64,000 nucleotides of DNA from Spinacia oleracea (GCF_020520425.1 NC_079491.1:1364001-1428000); one strand, 5' to 3'; positions 35,401 to 46,016 are shown, counted from the stretch's first letter. Numbers and translations: made by a program. Notes: generated from the sequence alone by a model not told the origin.

Positions 35401-37875
35401 GAAGTGCACCCCAAAATAAAAACTACTATAAGACGAGTACTTTGTATGTAATTTGTGACAGCTGATATAGGAGTCTGACCAGTTACTTGTGTATATATCG
35501 TCATATGACTCATATCCTACCAGCCTAAAGATAATTCTCAAAATTTCACAAGGAAGACCAAATGTTTTGTAGACTAGTACGGAGTATATTCCACATGTCA
35601 TCATTTAACACAAAATCTCAAGACACGTAAGTTTCTACACTAAGGAAAGTAGCTCATAAAAAGACAACAATTCATGAACCAAAAGCTTTTATTCTAATAG
35701 CATATTTGACAGAAGATCACATGCAATGCACAAGCTACCTGCGAGTGAAATCCAAAAGAAGTACGGAGTAATCAACATCATCATCATGCAAACATCATAT
35801 AACAATTGCAGAACAGACTCCATTGACCAGAACATGATTTACTGATGAGAGGAAGGGAGTGTGAAATTGTGATGCCTAACCTTCAAACTTGTAGCATATA
35901 AGGTGAGTAACTCTTTTCACCACCAGTGGTTTAGAAATCTGGGCTCCCATTACGCTCACCATCATCTAGGAATAAACCAAAAGTTAAATATTAGATACAC
36001 CCTATAGGATGAAGTGATCCATATTCTATAATCATCAATGACATACCTTCAAGTCTTCCCTAGGCAAGCCCTGGTATCCGGTCAAGCAGATAACAAGCTC
36101 GTTAGCACCAGGAATTCCAGTCAGCGCCTTCGGTGGCTTATACAGAATCTGTGAGTAAACATGAAACCAATTTAATGTCACTTCATGAAAAGGCACATTC
36201 AGCAAAATGAAGAACAAATTTGAGCTAGGTCTAGGACAGGTCAAATGCGCAAAACTGCCGCAAGAAAGAAATTAAGAAGCAACAGAAGATAATATAAATT
36301 AAAAAAAGAGCTAAATGACAAGTAGTGATTCACTGGTCATGAACTCATGATCCAATACATTACAGGCCCTCTCATGCTCACGGCAATATGTCCAAACTGT
36401 TAAGAGCAATTGAAATATTTTGACACATCAAACTAAGAACAAAGGCGAATAAGAAAGAGTGAAGAAACTTACATTGCCAATGCCCAACAGCTCTCCGTAT
36501 TCTAAACTATCATTAAGCCACACATTTGTTACAACCGTCTTCCCATCCCTTCTGGCAGTAACACAAATAGGATCATCCTACATAGAACGAAAAAAGGAAA
36601 TAATTACACATATAGAAAGAAAAAAAGATTGAGGGATTGAATATTCGAGCAAAGATAAATTAAGTTTAGATGTCAGCGAGACACGAAATCAATAAAGGAA
36701 AGATCACACACACACACCTCAATTGCAACAAGAATTCATTAACAATTGAGTAACTCTAACAATCTCACATTTGCATCCATATTTAACTTGTATCTCACAA
36801 CTTTTGCATCACCATGCAACATACTGAAAACGGGGATGGAAATTGTACTACTGAAATGTCCTCACAGAAGCACAAACTCTATAAGGGTGTGTTATATTCA
36901 ACTGATTTTCACTTATTTCTTCTGACCTTAACTGAACTTACTAGAACTTATCAAAACTTATTTTAGTTATGAATTGACTTGGTCAACCCTTATTTTTCCT
37001 AAACTTATCTTATCTGAACTTAACTGAACTTATTTTTCCTGAAATAAGTGGAAATAAGGTGAAAAGCCTAAGATGGAGAGTTGAAAAATAGTAGCCAAAA
37101 ATGCAATTGTACACAGGTAAATCACTAAACCTAACAAGACTCTGTGTAACTAAGCTTAGGTAGTTTTGTTTAACACCGATACATGTCCAATTGTAAAAGT
37201 GGCCATTTTACGATAAAAACCTTTTTTGGTATAATATCCATCCCAATTCTCAAGTGCCTTAAACATGTTGGAGTGTAAAATCCAAGAACCCGAGTTTCAC
37301 TTAGCAGATCAAACAAAGTCCTCCTAAACCACAACACATATTACATATTTACATCACAAGCACCGCCAAATTTGTAAAGAACTTCTTCTAACTCTCAAAA
37401 TTACACCTTTTGTTTCACCCGCATCAATCTTTCCCTATATTCTACTCCAATTGAATTGTTTAAGCATCAAAATTAAGCTTTTCAATTAGCAAAATTCCAA
37501 TTAACCTCGTCTTTATTTCAACTTCTCTAATTTTCATGCTTAATCAAAAAAATACAAACATAAATTTTACTTTAAAAAAATGCAAAATAAAATGGAGAGA
37601 GAGAGAGTACTAGGGCGATGTTTTGGACGACGACGTGAGTGCAATCCGGACTGTACTCATCGAAAACAACTCCTCCTTCACTTATAATCCTCGACTTATC
37701 CTGTCAAAAATATAAAATTAAATCCATCAGAATACGAAATTATTGAAAATAATAATAATTAAAAAAATAGCTAGAGAGAGAAAATTATATAAAAATAAAC
37801 CAGGAGGTATTGTTGAGGGGTGAATCCGGCGAGGAATAAGCGGAGTCCGAAGAAAATTGATGAACCGTACATCAT
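29431..37875 (-). CDS. BRCT domain and PHD finger protein (At4g02110-like)
   Basis: Ten exons read on the minus strand: 37801-37875, 37611-37700, 36473-36577, 36047-36148, 35881-35965, 35051-35120, 34900-34947, 31601-34705, 30800-31016, 29431-29988. All joins keep frame and give 1484 residues. Two BRCT repeats are at the N-terminus (about 5-90 and 100-190; TNVWLNDSLEYG, VNHQWVVDCLKAWK). A long, Lys/Ser/Glu-rich, probably disordered middle is encoded by one 3.1-kb exon. Two BRCT-like units follow (about 1158-1245 and 1290-1370), then a C4HC3 PHD finger (about 1429-1479: CQICG...HIDCCDPPL...DWFCPKC). BRCT pairs bind phosphoproteins and PHD fingers bind histone tails, so a nuclear chromatin or DNA-damage role is inferred. 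The architecture matches Arabidopsis At4g02110, whose protein is somewhat shorter in my memory. hAT-type elements sit in the last two introns. Confidence 0.93.
30079..30355. mobile_element. TAAAGATGG-family hAT-type element in the last intron of the BRCT/PHD gene
   Basis: It starts TAAAGATGGATGTGGGC and ends near GGCCATATTTT. The inner blocks (ACGGCCCGG, AAAAAGCACGACAAAGCACG) are the family sequence in inverse order to the 38144 copy. The flanks CTTTACTC and CTATAATT agree at only 5 of 8 bases, so the duplication is doubtful. Confidence 0.6.
31071..31508. mobile_element. hAT-type element in the intron between exons 8 and 9 of the BRCT/PHD gene
   Basis: Ends TAGACCTGATCA and GAGCAGGTCTA are inverted; flanks TAACCTAT and TAATCTAT agree at 7 of 8 bases. 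The interior contains two copies of a CTGTCCAAAACCCACA..AAAAT block (about 31250 and 31393), an internal duplication. It is longer (438 bp) than the ~180-bp relatives. Confidence 0.75.
36884..37067. mobile_element. MITE in intron 2 of the BRCT/PHD gene
   Basis: GTTATATTCAACTGATTTTC on the left and AAATAAGTGGAAATAAGGTG on the right match the element at 8681-8909. Interior CTTATCTGAACTTA units are shared. Confidence 0.6.
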
Positions 37876-38008
37876 TTTTACAGAGGTTTTTTGAGGATTT
37901 GATTATGGCGGAAAGAGAGAGAGAGGGAGAGGAGAGAGAAAATGGAGAAATGAAGTTGCAGTGCTGGGGAAGATTTGGGGGTTTTTTGAAATTTTGGGGT
38001 TTACTACT

Positions 38009-38015
38009 GGCGGGA
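38009..38015 (-). promoter_or_regulatory. GGCGGGA motif upstream of the BRCT/PHD gene (E2F-like, weak)
   Basis: Read on the minus strand, TCTCCCGCCAG lies about 135 bp upstream of the start codon. It resembles but does not strictly fit the plant E2F site TTTSSCGC/TTCCCGCC. The same ACTACTGGCGGGA block is kept 132-138 bp upstream of the duplicated copy (49183-49195). Confidence 0.25.
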
Positions 38016-38143
38016 GAATAAAAAATTGAGAATTCAGGATTTTAAGAAACTAACACGTGGATTCTTCTCGAACTCTGTGCATTCCCGGTTAGAGCTGAGT
38101 TGTTGGGTTGTGTAGGCCCTTGTGTTTGTGCCGTACTTGTGAC

Positions 38144-38516
38144 TAAAGATGTACGTGGGTCGGGTCGGGCTTATGGTTGAGCCCACCGACCGTGGGCCTA
38201 ACTGGTTTGGGTTATGTCAGGCCCACATTGTATTGTGTCGGTCCGAAAAGTTTAAAATGGGGCCAGGTTCAGCCCAAGCTCATGGGCTTTAGTGTCAGGG
38301 CAGCGCGTCGTACCTAAGGCTAATTTTACTAAGTTTAGTGTGATTTGTCGTGTCAGGTCGAGTCGTGACATGCCTTGTCGTGCTTTTCCAAAAAATTAAG
38401 GCCCACGACCCATGAATTCGTGCCCGTGGCAGATTTCTTTCGTGCTCGAGTCGGGTCGGGTTTTTTGTGTCGGGCCGAGTCAGGCTTCGGCCCGGGCCGA
38501 CCCATAACCATCTTTA
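38144..38516. mobile_element. TAAAGATGG-family hAT-type element (complete copy)
   Basis: Ends TAAAGATGTACGTGGGTCGG and CCGACCCATAACCATCTTTA are inverted. Flanks CTTGTGAC and TTTGTGCC agree at 6 of 8 bases. It has no coding capacity, and its GC content is well above the surroundings because of GGGCCGGGTC-type units. Confidence 0.75.
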
Positions 38517-38599
38517 TTTGTGCCTAGGGGTGTTCATAATCCTATCCGGGCCCGAAACTGGATCGGTTTAAGACCGGATCGGTATCAGTTGATTCCGGT

Positions 38600-38785
38600 T
38601 AGAGGTGATCAAAATTGAGTCGGGATTTAACACAAAAAGTCATGTCCAAACCCATAAATTTGGTGCGGGTTATCAGGCCGCAATGGGTTTTTCGGGTCTG
38701 GTTCGGGCTTGGTCTAAAAATGCGTATTTGAGGTTGTCCAAACCTGTACTTTTTCGTATCGGCGGGCTATAGATGATTAGGTCTA
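38600..38785. mobile_element. hAT-type MITE, TAGAGGTGATCA family, nested in another repeat
   Basis: Ends TAGAGGTGATCAAAAT and TGATTAGGTCTA; flanks ATTCCGGT and ATTTCGGT agree at 7 of 8 bases. The surrounding sequence (38525 to about 39200; starts TAGGGGTGTTCA and holds CCGGATCGG units) appears to be an older, larger repeat into which it inserted. Confidence 0.75.
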
Positions 38786-39379
38786 ATTTCGGTTTTTGGT
38801 CCTTTACATTTTGGTTTTTGGTCCAGTATAGTCCAAAATCAGCGTTTTTCAGTCCGGATCGGTGGACCCGATTTATATTAAATAAATCATTAATTACTTT
38901 AGCACCCTAAAATTATGTGTAATTTTGTTTTGTTTTCCTTCTCTTGGTATTCTATCCATCTAACCATCTCTACTACCTAAAAAATGTTGATATTAAGTTT
39001 GAAATATTTTCTAACTATATTTTGTTTGGAAATAAATAACCTCTAAAAATTGTATGGAGGCATAATAGCATATATAATAATTTCTATCCAATCCGGACTG
39101 GACCTGCCCGAATTTTTTCGGTTCGGTCTTAGGTCCACAAATTTTTCTTGATTACGGGTTTTGGTCTGGTCCAGTACGGTTTTGGACATGTGTGCAGCCA
39201 CTTGTACCTATTTTTGACAAGGTCATGAATAATGGTTCCACATGTTTGGTCGTGTCATGCTAGCCGGTCCTTTTACTAAATTTATAGATTTTTTAATTAA
39301 TTGTTTCAAAACTAGCTTGAAGACGTGAGTGGCAACGTATCAAGCTCATGTCAAATTTTTAAAATGATTCTTATGTATC

Positions 39380-39667
39380 ATGGTCCATCCACGAACTTGT
39401 GGGGCGTGGACCTTATTTTTTTGGAAAAAGCACGACAAGGTACGATACGACTCGACCCGACCAGGTACGACAAAACACACTAAATTTAGTAAAATTAGCT
39501 TTAGACACGACGGGCAGACCCCGCTTGGCACGAAAGCCCGTGGCTTGGGCCTTGTTTTGAACTTTTTTCCGGCCCCGTCCGATACAACATGGATCCGTCC
39601 CGGCTAGGTCCACGATCCGTGAGCTGCCCCAAAACCCGCCCCGCGCCCGGCCGGTGACCATCTTTAT
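39380..39667. repeat. TAAAGATGG-family repeat, truncated left end
   Basis: It ends GGCCGGTGACCATCTTTA and contains the family block GGAAAAAGCACGACAAGGTACG followed by ACTAAATTTAGTAAAATTAG, in inverse order to 38144. The left terminus is not recognisable. Small ORFs on both strands here are composition artefacts. Confidence 0.6.
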
Positions 39668-40140
39668 CCGATTACACCCGATCTGTATTATACAGATAAT
39701 CTGATTTGACACCCCTTTGTCAAGTCTTTTATGACACTTTTAAGTCAAACGGCTGTCATCTCGTCAAAATGTAACAAAAAGCCAACCTTCAAGCACGTGA
39801 AATTAACTAAAACCGCTAAATTTTCATTTTACGCGCTTCTTTGAAATTTCAAAAATATTTCAGTTTCCAAATTTTGAATTTTAACGCAAAAATATCAAAA
39901 CCCCCCTTTCTTGTTCCTTTTGCTCTCATTCTCTCACCTCTTCTCCGCCCATTTTCTCTCTCATCTCTGCAAATCTGGAGAATAATCAAGCAACAAGGCG
40001 GTCGAATCTCCGGTGATTTTTATCAACACCCATCAATTTCAGGTACTCCCCCCTAGAAAACCCTAATTTTAGATTTTCATATCTAAGCTCGTTTCATCTT
40101 TAATTCGAATTGAATTGAAACCACAAATTGAAGTAAAATC

Positions 40141-41973
40141 ATGGTTAGAGAGCAAAAGGTTGAGGCATTTTACTCAAAATTACGTGATTCGGCTTTACAA
40201 GTGTCAAATTATTCCCCAGAATTATTTGATTCTGCTGCAGCTTCATCCCCTTTGTTAATCTTCCCTTCCACTTCAGATGTAGATTCTCTATGTGCGCTGA
40301 AAATTGTTTTTCATATCCTTGAATCGGATTCTATACAATATGCTTGTTACCCCGTTTCGTCGTTTGAAGAGATTCATAAGTATTTGGAGCCTAGTTTGAG
40401 CTTATCTCCTGATATGCCTCTCACATTGCTGCTTATAAATTGGGGTTCTCATAGGGATTTGAGGAAGTTGTTGAGTTTGTCTGAAACGATGCGTGTTTTT
40501 GTTGTTGATAGCCATCGTCCTATTCATTTGCATAACTTGAGTGATGGGAATGATAAGGTGGTTGTCCTTTATACTAAGGATGATGAAGAACAAGCTGATT
40601 TGACCTATGATTTCGATATTTGGCAGTTGGCTAATGTCAGTGATTTGAATAGTGATGATGAAGGTGGAAATGAGAGTGATGATGATGAGAGTGAGAATGA
40701 TAGTGACAGTGATGAGGAGGAAAGAGAAGAAGATGGTGATGGTCTGAATAGGAAGAAGAGGAGGGTTTCAGATGAGGGAGAAGCTGACCCAGATAAGCTT
40801 TTTAGGAGGTTGAAGAAACAGTATTATCAAATGGGTACTTTTCATGGTAAACCATCTGGGTGTTTGATGTATGATTTGTCACATTCGTTGAGGAAAAACA
40901 CAAATGAACAGCTATGGTTAGCTTGTGTGTCGATAACTGATCAACTCGTACATGAGAGGTTAACCAATGAGAGGTACCAAGCTGGGGTTATGGAGCTTGA
41001 ACAGCATATCAATGGTCTTGGTAATTTAGATGCTGTTACCTCAGTAACTCTGAAAGACGGGACTAAAATTCGCGCACCTGAATCTTCTAGGATTGCGTAT
41101 GAGGATGAACCGAGGTTGATGCTGTTAAGGGAGTGGAATTTGTTTGATTCAATGCTGTGTTCTTCTTACATAGCGACAAAGATGAAGACTTGGAGTGATA
41201 ATGGGATGAAGAAGCTTAAACTTCTGTTGGCTAGGATGGGATTTGCACTTATTGACTGCCAACAGAAGTTCCAGTACATGAATATTGATGTTAAGAGGAA
41301 AATGAAGGATGAATTTGAGAGGTTCCTGCCAGAATATGGGCTCAATGATTTCTACTACAGAAGCTTTATGCGGCTTCATGGGTATAGCTCAAGAGTTTCA
41401 GCTGCAGATGTTGTATATGGGGTCACTGCCCTTTTGGAGTCGTTTGATGGTTCTAATTCAAAAAAGTTAGGGTTTGGGGTAGCCTATGATGCATTGTCAT
41501 TGAACAACTTAGATCAGTTGAGGATTGGAATGCAGAACGCAATAAAGGTACAACGAGCCATTCTTAGACAAGGAAGCACGGCTATAACCAAAAGGGGTTC
41601 AATAAGAAGTGGAAGGAAATTCAGGTGGGTTAAACTCGAAGATTCAGTAGACACAAAGCTATTAGGGTATCCTCAAGCATTGACTAAATTCTGCTATTTT
41701 GTGATGGATGCATTGAGAGAGAAAGGTGCAAGAATGAAGCCTTTGTTGTGTGCTTGTTGTTTAACACAGGAACAAGATAAAGTGTTGATTGTTGGTGTTA
41801 CAGGGAAGCCTCGACTTGGTGCAGTACAAGGTAATGCATTTGGTATGGCTTTCAAGAATGCAGCACAGGAGATTGGTGCTGAATTCTTCCACGAGCTTTT
41901 CGAATCATCGTGGATAATCTTAGATAAGGTTGCTGTCAATTCTTTCATGGTCAGGTTAACTGAAAAACTATAG
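40141..41973 (+). CDS. CDC45: Cell division control protein 45 homologue
   Basis: A single uninterrupted reading frame of 610 residues, the usual length of CDC45. CDC45 joins MCM2-7 and GINS to form the CMG helicase that unwinds DNA at replication forks in the nucleus. Visible family marks are the N-terminal DHH-phosphoesterase-like core (TSDVDSLCALKIVFHIL about 44-60; VVDSHRPIHLHNL about 121-133), an acidic loop (about 168-200), a basic KKRR patch (205-208) that may act in nuclear import, and a conserved C-terminal half (...KPLLCACC...). The start is the first in-frame ATG after a 5' leader rich in CTC/TTC. No intron is seen in the coding part. It is divergent from the BRCT/PHD gene and lies between that gene and its truncated duplicate. 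Confidence 0.97.
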   Translation: MVREQKVEAFYSKLRDSALQVSNYSPELFDSAAASSPLLIFPSTSDVDSLCALKIVFHILESDSIQYACYPVSSFEEIHKYLEPSLSLSPDMPLTLLLINWGSHRDLRKLLSLSETMRVFVVDSHRPIHLHNLSDGNDKVVVLYTKDDEEQADLTYDFDIWQLANVSDLNSDDEGGNESDDDESENDSDSDEEEREEDGDGLNRKKRRVSDEGEADPDKLFRRLKKQYYQMGTFHGKPSGCLMYDLSHSLRKNTNEQLWLACVSITDQLVHERLTNERYQAGVMELEQHINGLGNLDAVTSVTLKDGTKIRAPESSRIAYEDEPRLMLLREWNLFDSMLCSSYIATKMKTWSDNGMKKLKLLLARMGFALIDCQQKFQYMNIDVKRKMKDEFERFLPEYGLNDFYYRSFMRLHGYSSRVSAADVVYGVTALLESFDGSNSKKLGFGVAYDALSLNNLDQLRIGMQNAIKVQRAILRQGSTAITKRGSIRSGRKFRWVKLEDSVDTKLLGYPQALTKFCYFVMDALREKGARMKPLLCACCLTQEQDKVLIVGVTGKPRLGAVQGNAFGMAFKNAAQEIGAEFFHELFESSWIILDKVAVNSFMVRLTEKL

Positions 41974-43087
41974 TATAATTGTTGGAATTTCTTTTTCCTC
42001 ATATATTGTACTGTACTGTACTACTAGTGATTTACAATGAATGGGAATTTCTTTTTATTGGCTATATATGTAAACATGAATTGAGTCAAGCGGCTAAATG
42101 TTATAACTTATAAGTGTGGTTGGTGTCCGAATCTATGTTGAGATATGTCATTCAACTTGTCAGACACAAATTGCAAGTTAGAAATAGCAATTTAATTGCA
42201 TCCCAAGTTGGAAGAAAGTTTCTGAATTTTTTTAGTCTAGATAACTTTGGTTGCAGGATTTTGTTGATCAAATTTTGGCTTTTCTTGTTGATGATTAAGG
42301 TAGGTGTTCTAGTTACCACCCTTAATTTATAGTATTATTTTTTCAAGTATGAGATGAATAAGCTACGGCTAAGTGCAACCTGTACTTGTGTGTTGGAGTG
42401 CTTTGTGGTTGATTTAGATTCAGTTTACAAGTTGAGGTTGGCTTCTCTGCTCAAATAAGTGAAATTTACTTGCATAATTTTTTATTTACTATTTACTATT
42501 CATTCAGTTCAATTCAACCAAATAAAGCTAAGAAGAACAGGGCCAAATAAAAGATAATCAAGACAAACACAAATTCGAGTATGAATTCAAAGATGAATTG
42601 ATATTGCCGGAGAAATTTTAATAACGGATAAAAATAACTTAAATTGAAATACAATGAAGAATTCTTGATTACAATTTACAAGTGCATTATGAATCAATGT
42701 TATCATGAAATACAAAAGTTTGGCCTAGCGGTAAAGGTTTGGCCTCATAACCGATCTCAAACCCCATTAGGGGTCTCTTTGAAGGTGATATTTCCCTTAT
42801 AATCAACTCTCACTTCCAATAAGTCAGACTTATATTCAAGATTCTGATTTTCGGGGATGTCTTTTCTTCGGTAGGAGATTATGTATCGTTTTTCCTTTTT
42901 TTAAAAAAAGAAAATTACTCTTTTGTCGATGAGTTGTTCACCTATGAGACTGTCATACACGTAACACAACTGATGCCATCATTACTAATCAATTTGTTTG
43001 ACTTGTTGATAGCTATGGTACCTTGACTTTGCCATGTAAGCATTTACCCCTAATTTTGCAAATTAGCCTCAGGTAGCATCAAATAAC
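41974..43087. other. CDC45 downstream flank
   Basis: It contains the CDC45 3' UTR and AT-rich spacer. A possible tRNA-related SINE trace lies at 42718-42900 (TGGCCTAGCGGTAAAGG followed by GATCTCAAACCCC) but lacks a convincing tail or target duplication. No other gene is supported. Confidence 0.5.
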
Positions 43088-43336
43088 ATTCATAGCCACT
43101 ACAGGAGACAGAGAACCAGTATGTTACTAATGATGATTTAAAGAGATTTACATTCTTAGAAAATTTCCAATTTAAAACATCATTTAAACAACATGATTTC
43201 ATGCAACAATTTACCTTTTAGTACTATAAGGTTCCTCTGGAAGAATTTTCCAAGTCGCCAGACTGATACCAAAGCAAATATCACCAAGTCAGGAAACCTT
43301 TGACAGTTAACAGTTAAGAAACAACATCCATGGACG

Positions 43337-43618
43337 TAAAGATGGCTGTGGGTCGGGTCGGGCTGAGCCCATGGGCCAGAACGGCCCCGTCACACTCTGA
43401 ATCGTGTTGGACTGACCAAGCCTAAAATTTCAAAACACAGGCCCACTGGCTGGTCGGTCCAACACGACTCAGAGTGTGCTGGGTCAAGTCGTGTCTTGTT
43501 GTGTTTTTTACAGAAAAATACGGCCCAAATCCGGCCCCAAACCTTCTTGCTCGTGTTGGATCGGGCTTTTTCGTGCTGGGTCAGATTAGGCCTGAGGGCC
43601 GGCCCACAACCATATTTA
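43337..43618. mobile_element. TAAAGATGG-family hAT-type element, first of an adjacent pair
   Basis: It starts TAAAGATGGCTGTGGGTCGG and ends GCCCACAACCATATTTA. Flanks CATGGACG (43329-43336) and CATGGAAG (43619-43626) agree at 7 of 8 bases. It lies in the pseudogene intron between exons 6 and 7. Confidence 0.85.
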
Positions 43619-43626
43619 CATGGAAG

Positions 43627-43917
43627 GAAAGATGGATGTGGTCCGACCCAACACGACCACGAAGCCGTGGGCTGAGCCAGTGCCAATTTTTTTGGGAAAA
43701 AGCACTACAAGGCAAGGCATGAAAAAGCACGCTAAATTTAGTAAAATAGGTTTATGCACAATGGCCCGACCTAGCCCGTGGGCATGCGCCCTGATTTGAA
43801 CTTTTCAGCCCAGTCTGACCCGCCACGAAGGCGAGTGGGCCTGGCTCGGGCCCGATCAAAGGAAGCCCGCCGCCGTGGGTTCGGTACGACGCTCAACCCG
43901 GCCCACGGCCATCTTTG
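43627..43917. mobile_element. TAAAGATGG-family hAT-type element, second of an adjacent pair
   Basis: It starts GAAAGATGGATGTGG and ends GGCCCACGGCCATCTTTG. Exact flanks CATGGAAG lie at 43619-43626 and 43918-43925; the left one is also the right flank of the preceding element. The internal order is inverted relative to its neighbour. Confidence 0.85.
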
Positions 43918-44632
43918 CATGGAAGTTTCTTGACCAAATCTGAAGTACGGAGTACAAGATATAGACATACCAATCAACCAACCATTGATGATTGACGATT
44001 TTTGTAACATTCATTGCCTTAGCCAGCGCATACTTTTCCCCTGTGAAGAGAGAAAATAATCTGTCATCTATAGAACTTGTTCAGCAAAGCATAATACAGT
44101 TATACAGTTATGCTGGCAAAAAGATTGATTTACTTTCATACCAAAAAGAGTTGAAAAGAAGATGTAAAGGAAGTTCATGTTTTCAAAATGTCCCACTCTT
44201 ATTCAGCAATGAGCAAAAGCAAAGCAAGTAATGCTTACGAGTACAATAGATAAGGATTTGTGCCTTAAAAATGTGGAACAAATTGAGCTGTTGAATATAA
44301 CTCCGTCTCCGACCCACCTCTATTCGAACTCGAAATTTTTGAAACGGATTCGGACTCAGATTATATTTATCGGATTCATTTTACTCGGATTGGGTCGGAT
44401 TCGGATTATTTTAGCATTTAAAATCACAAAATGAAGAGTTTTAAAACATTCTAACGTAATTTTAAAATATTTGTTGATGAGGTGGCAGTAGTAATCGGAT
44501 TCGGGTCGGATTTTTCACAAACTCCACCTCCTGCAGGGTTCTGATCGCATTTTTACTTTTTCGAATTTGGATTGGATTTTTTTTGTCAAATCGAGTCGGA
44601 CTCGGATCGGATTCGGACTGAATTGCCATACC

Positions 44633-44808
44633 CAGTGGCGGATCTTTGTGATGGCTGGGGTGGGCCTGGCCCCCCCGGCCGAAATTTTTTGTAGTGTATT
44701 TTTAGTTACGGCCTCCTAAAATTTGTGTATAATTGTATAATTACATAGTATAATGCTTAATTTTTCTCTACCGGCCCCCCTCATAAAACCGTTTAAGATC
44801 CGCCACTG
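44633..44808. mobile_element. hAT-type MITE with CAGTGGCGGA ends
   Basis: Inverted ends CAGTGGCGGATCTT and AAGATCCGCCACTG are flanked by an exact 8-bp duplication GCCATACC (44625-44632 and 44809-44816). It is 176 bp without coding. A relative lies at 62113-62292. Confidence 0.93.
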
Positions 44809-44903
44809 GCCATACCCTAAGCCCAGGAGGTGCACCCTAGAAAAGAAAAGTACCATAAGATGACTATTTTGTATGTCATCTATGACAACAAAATATAGGA
44901 GTC

Positions 44904-45991
44904 TGTTAGAGATATGGAAATATTAGAGACGGAAAATAGAATTAATACACTGATAAACTTTCCATATTAATAATAGAATATGGTTAAAGATAAAGGTAAG
45001 AAATAATTCCAGCATAGTACAAATTCTAGAGGTAGAGCTATATTTAAGTTATGTTTCCTAATATGAGTTGGAATAAGTTTAGGAAACTATTGTATTATAT
45101 GTATATACTTTGATATTATATATTTACACAAGAGCTAAATTTCCGGTGAATTTTGCAACGATGACTTCCATAACTTCCGTTGAATTAAACTATCTAATTT
45201 TCCGATATCTTCAAGAATCAGGGTTTACACACTCTGCTTTTTCTTTAGGGTACGAGGCTGGAATCAATAAGTGCACCATAGATGGCAATTTAGTTCCACC
45301 AAGTGCTCTGGTTACCTTTGTGCAGAAAGGGATACAGTACTTGGAAATTGAAGCTAACTTGAATAATAATAGTGATGATGATAATATGGATGAAGATTTC
45401 TCATTTATACAGCCTATATATCTTCTCACTAAGGATGTGAATGAATTGCATCGAATGGTTGAAGAAAAGAGGAGAAGTTCTAGGAAGGATAAGGAGAAAG
45501 ATCATGTTAAGGATGATGAAGAAGGAAAAGAGAAAGATGAAAAGGGTGCAAGAGAAAGTGATGAAAAAGCTATAAACGAGAAGGATGGAAAATATGGTAT
45601 TAAGAGCTCAGGGAGATGGACCGTCTATAAAAAACGTGCTAGTGGATTAGAAAAATAAATCTAATGGCGAGATTTATGGTTAATATAATATTTCCGATGT
45701 GAATAATATGGAGTAGTAAAAGATAAGTATGTGTTGGAGAAAAGACTCGTACTTCTGAGTTTAGATTAGTTTTGCTCCAAAACATCAATGACGGGTTAAG
45801 CATGATTTTGAAAGGTAAAATAGAGTATTTTTACTTTTTCAATTTGTATCGCTCGGATGTGTTACGAAAGAATTAAGAATTGATTATAGCCTGTATAAAT
45901 CTAGAGGTAGAATTGTATTTAAGTTATGTTTTCTACTATTGTATGGTTAATGAGAAAGGGTGAGAACTTGAGATTGAGAGTAATATTGTCA
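44904..45991 (+). mobile_element. Small LTR-type (Copia-like) element carrying a LisH gene fragment
   Basis: It begins TGTTAGAGATATGG and ends GTAATATTGTCA (TG...CA). Flanks GAGTC (44899-44903) and TAGTC (45992-45996) differ at one base, as a 5-bp retroelement duplication would. Comparison with the parental gene intron near 35470-35500 (ATAGGAGTCTGACCAG) shows this stretch is an insertion. The two end regions share a block (TCTAGAGGTAG..T.TATTTAAGTTATGTTT near 45035 and 45900) expected of LTRs, though they are otherwise diverged. Before the ORF, a CAAGAGCTAAATTTCCGGTG leader resembles a Copia PBS/leader from memory. No gag or pol is present; the interior is the ORF at 45161-45658. Confidence 0.65.
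45161..45658 (+). pseudogene. Intronless HOS15/TBL1-like LisH-domain fragment
   Basis: A 165-codon open frame from the ATG at 45161. The first ~100 residues resemble the N-terminus of HOS15 (plant TBL1-type WD40 corepressor subunit): TSVELNYLIFRYLQESGFTH is the LisH helix pair, followed by a GYEAGI, VPP.AL, FVQKGIQYLE, EDFSF and TKDVNEL order. A highly charged Lys/Glu/Asp stretch follows and the frame ends in unrelated-looking SGRWTVYKKRASGLEK. All WD40 repeats are missing. LisH domains mediate dimerisation in histone-deacetylase corepressor complexes; a LisH-only product could in principle titrate partners, which is speculation. An upstream in-frame ATG at 45110 lies in element sequence and is less likely to be the start. 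Lack of introns and the LTR-type surroundings point to capture through RNA. Confidence 0.8.
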
Positions 45992-46016
45992 TAGTCTTAC
46001 CACTTAACAGTGTGCA

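Noticed and set aside
42718-42900. tRNA-like box A and box B (TGGCCTAGCGGTAAAGG ... GATCTCAAACCCC)
   Set aside because: Not a foldable tRNA gene; a SINE trace is possible, but no target duplication or clear tail was found, so it is only noted in the flank entry.
43474-44010. Several 80-100 codon ORFs on both strands
   Set aside because: They lie in the two GC-rich TAAAGATGG elements, where stop codons are rare by composition.
45110-45160. Upstream in-frame ATG extending the LisH ORF by 17 codons
   Set aside because: The added residues come from element leader sequence, and the LisH family N-terminus aligns at the ATG at 45161.
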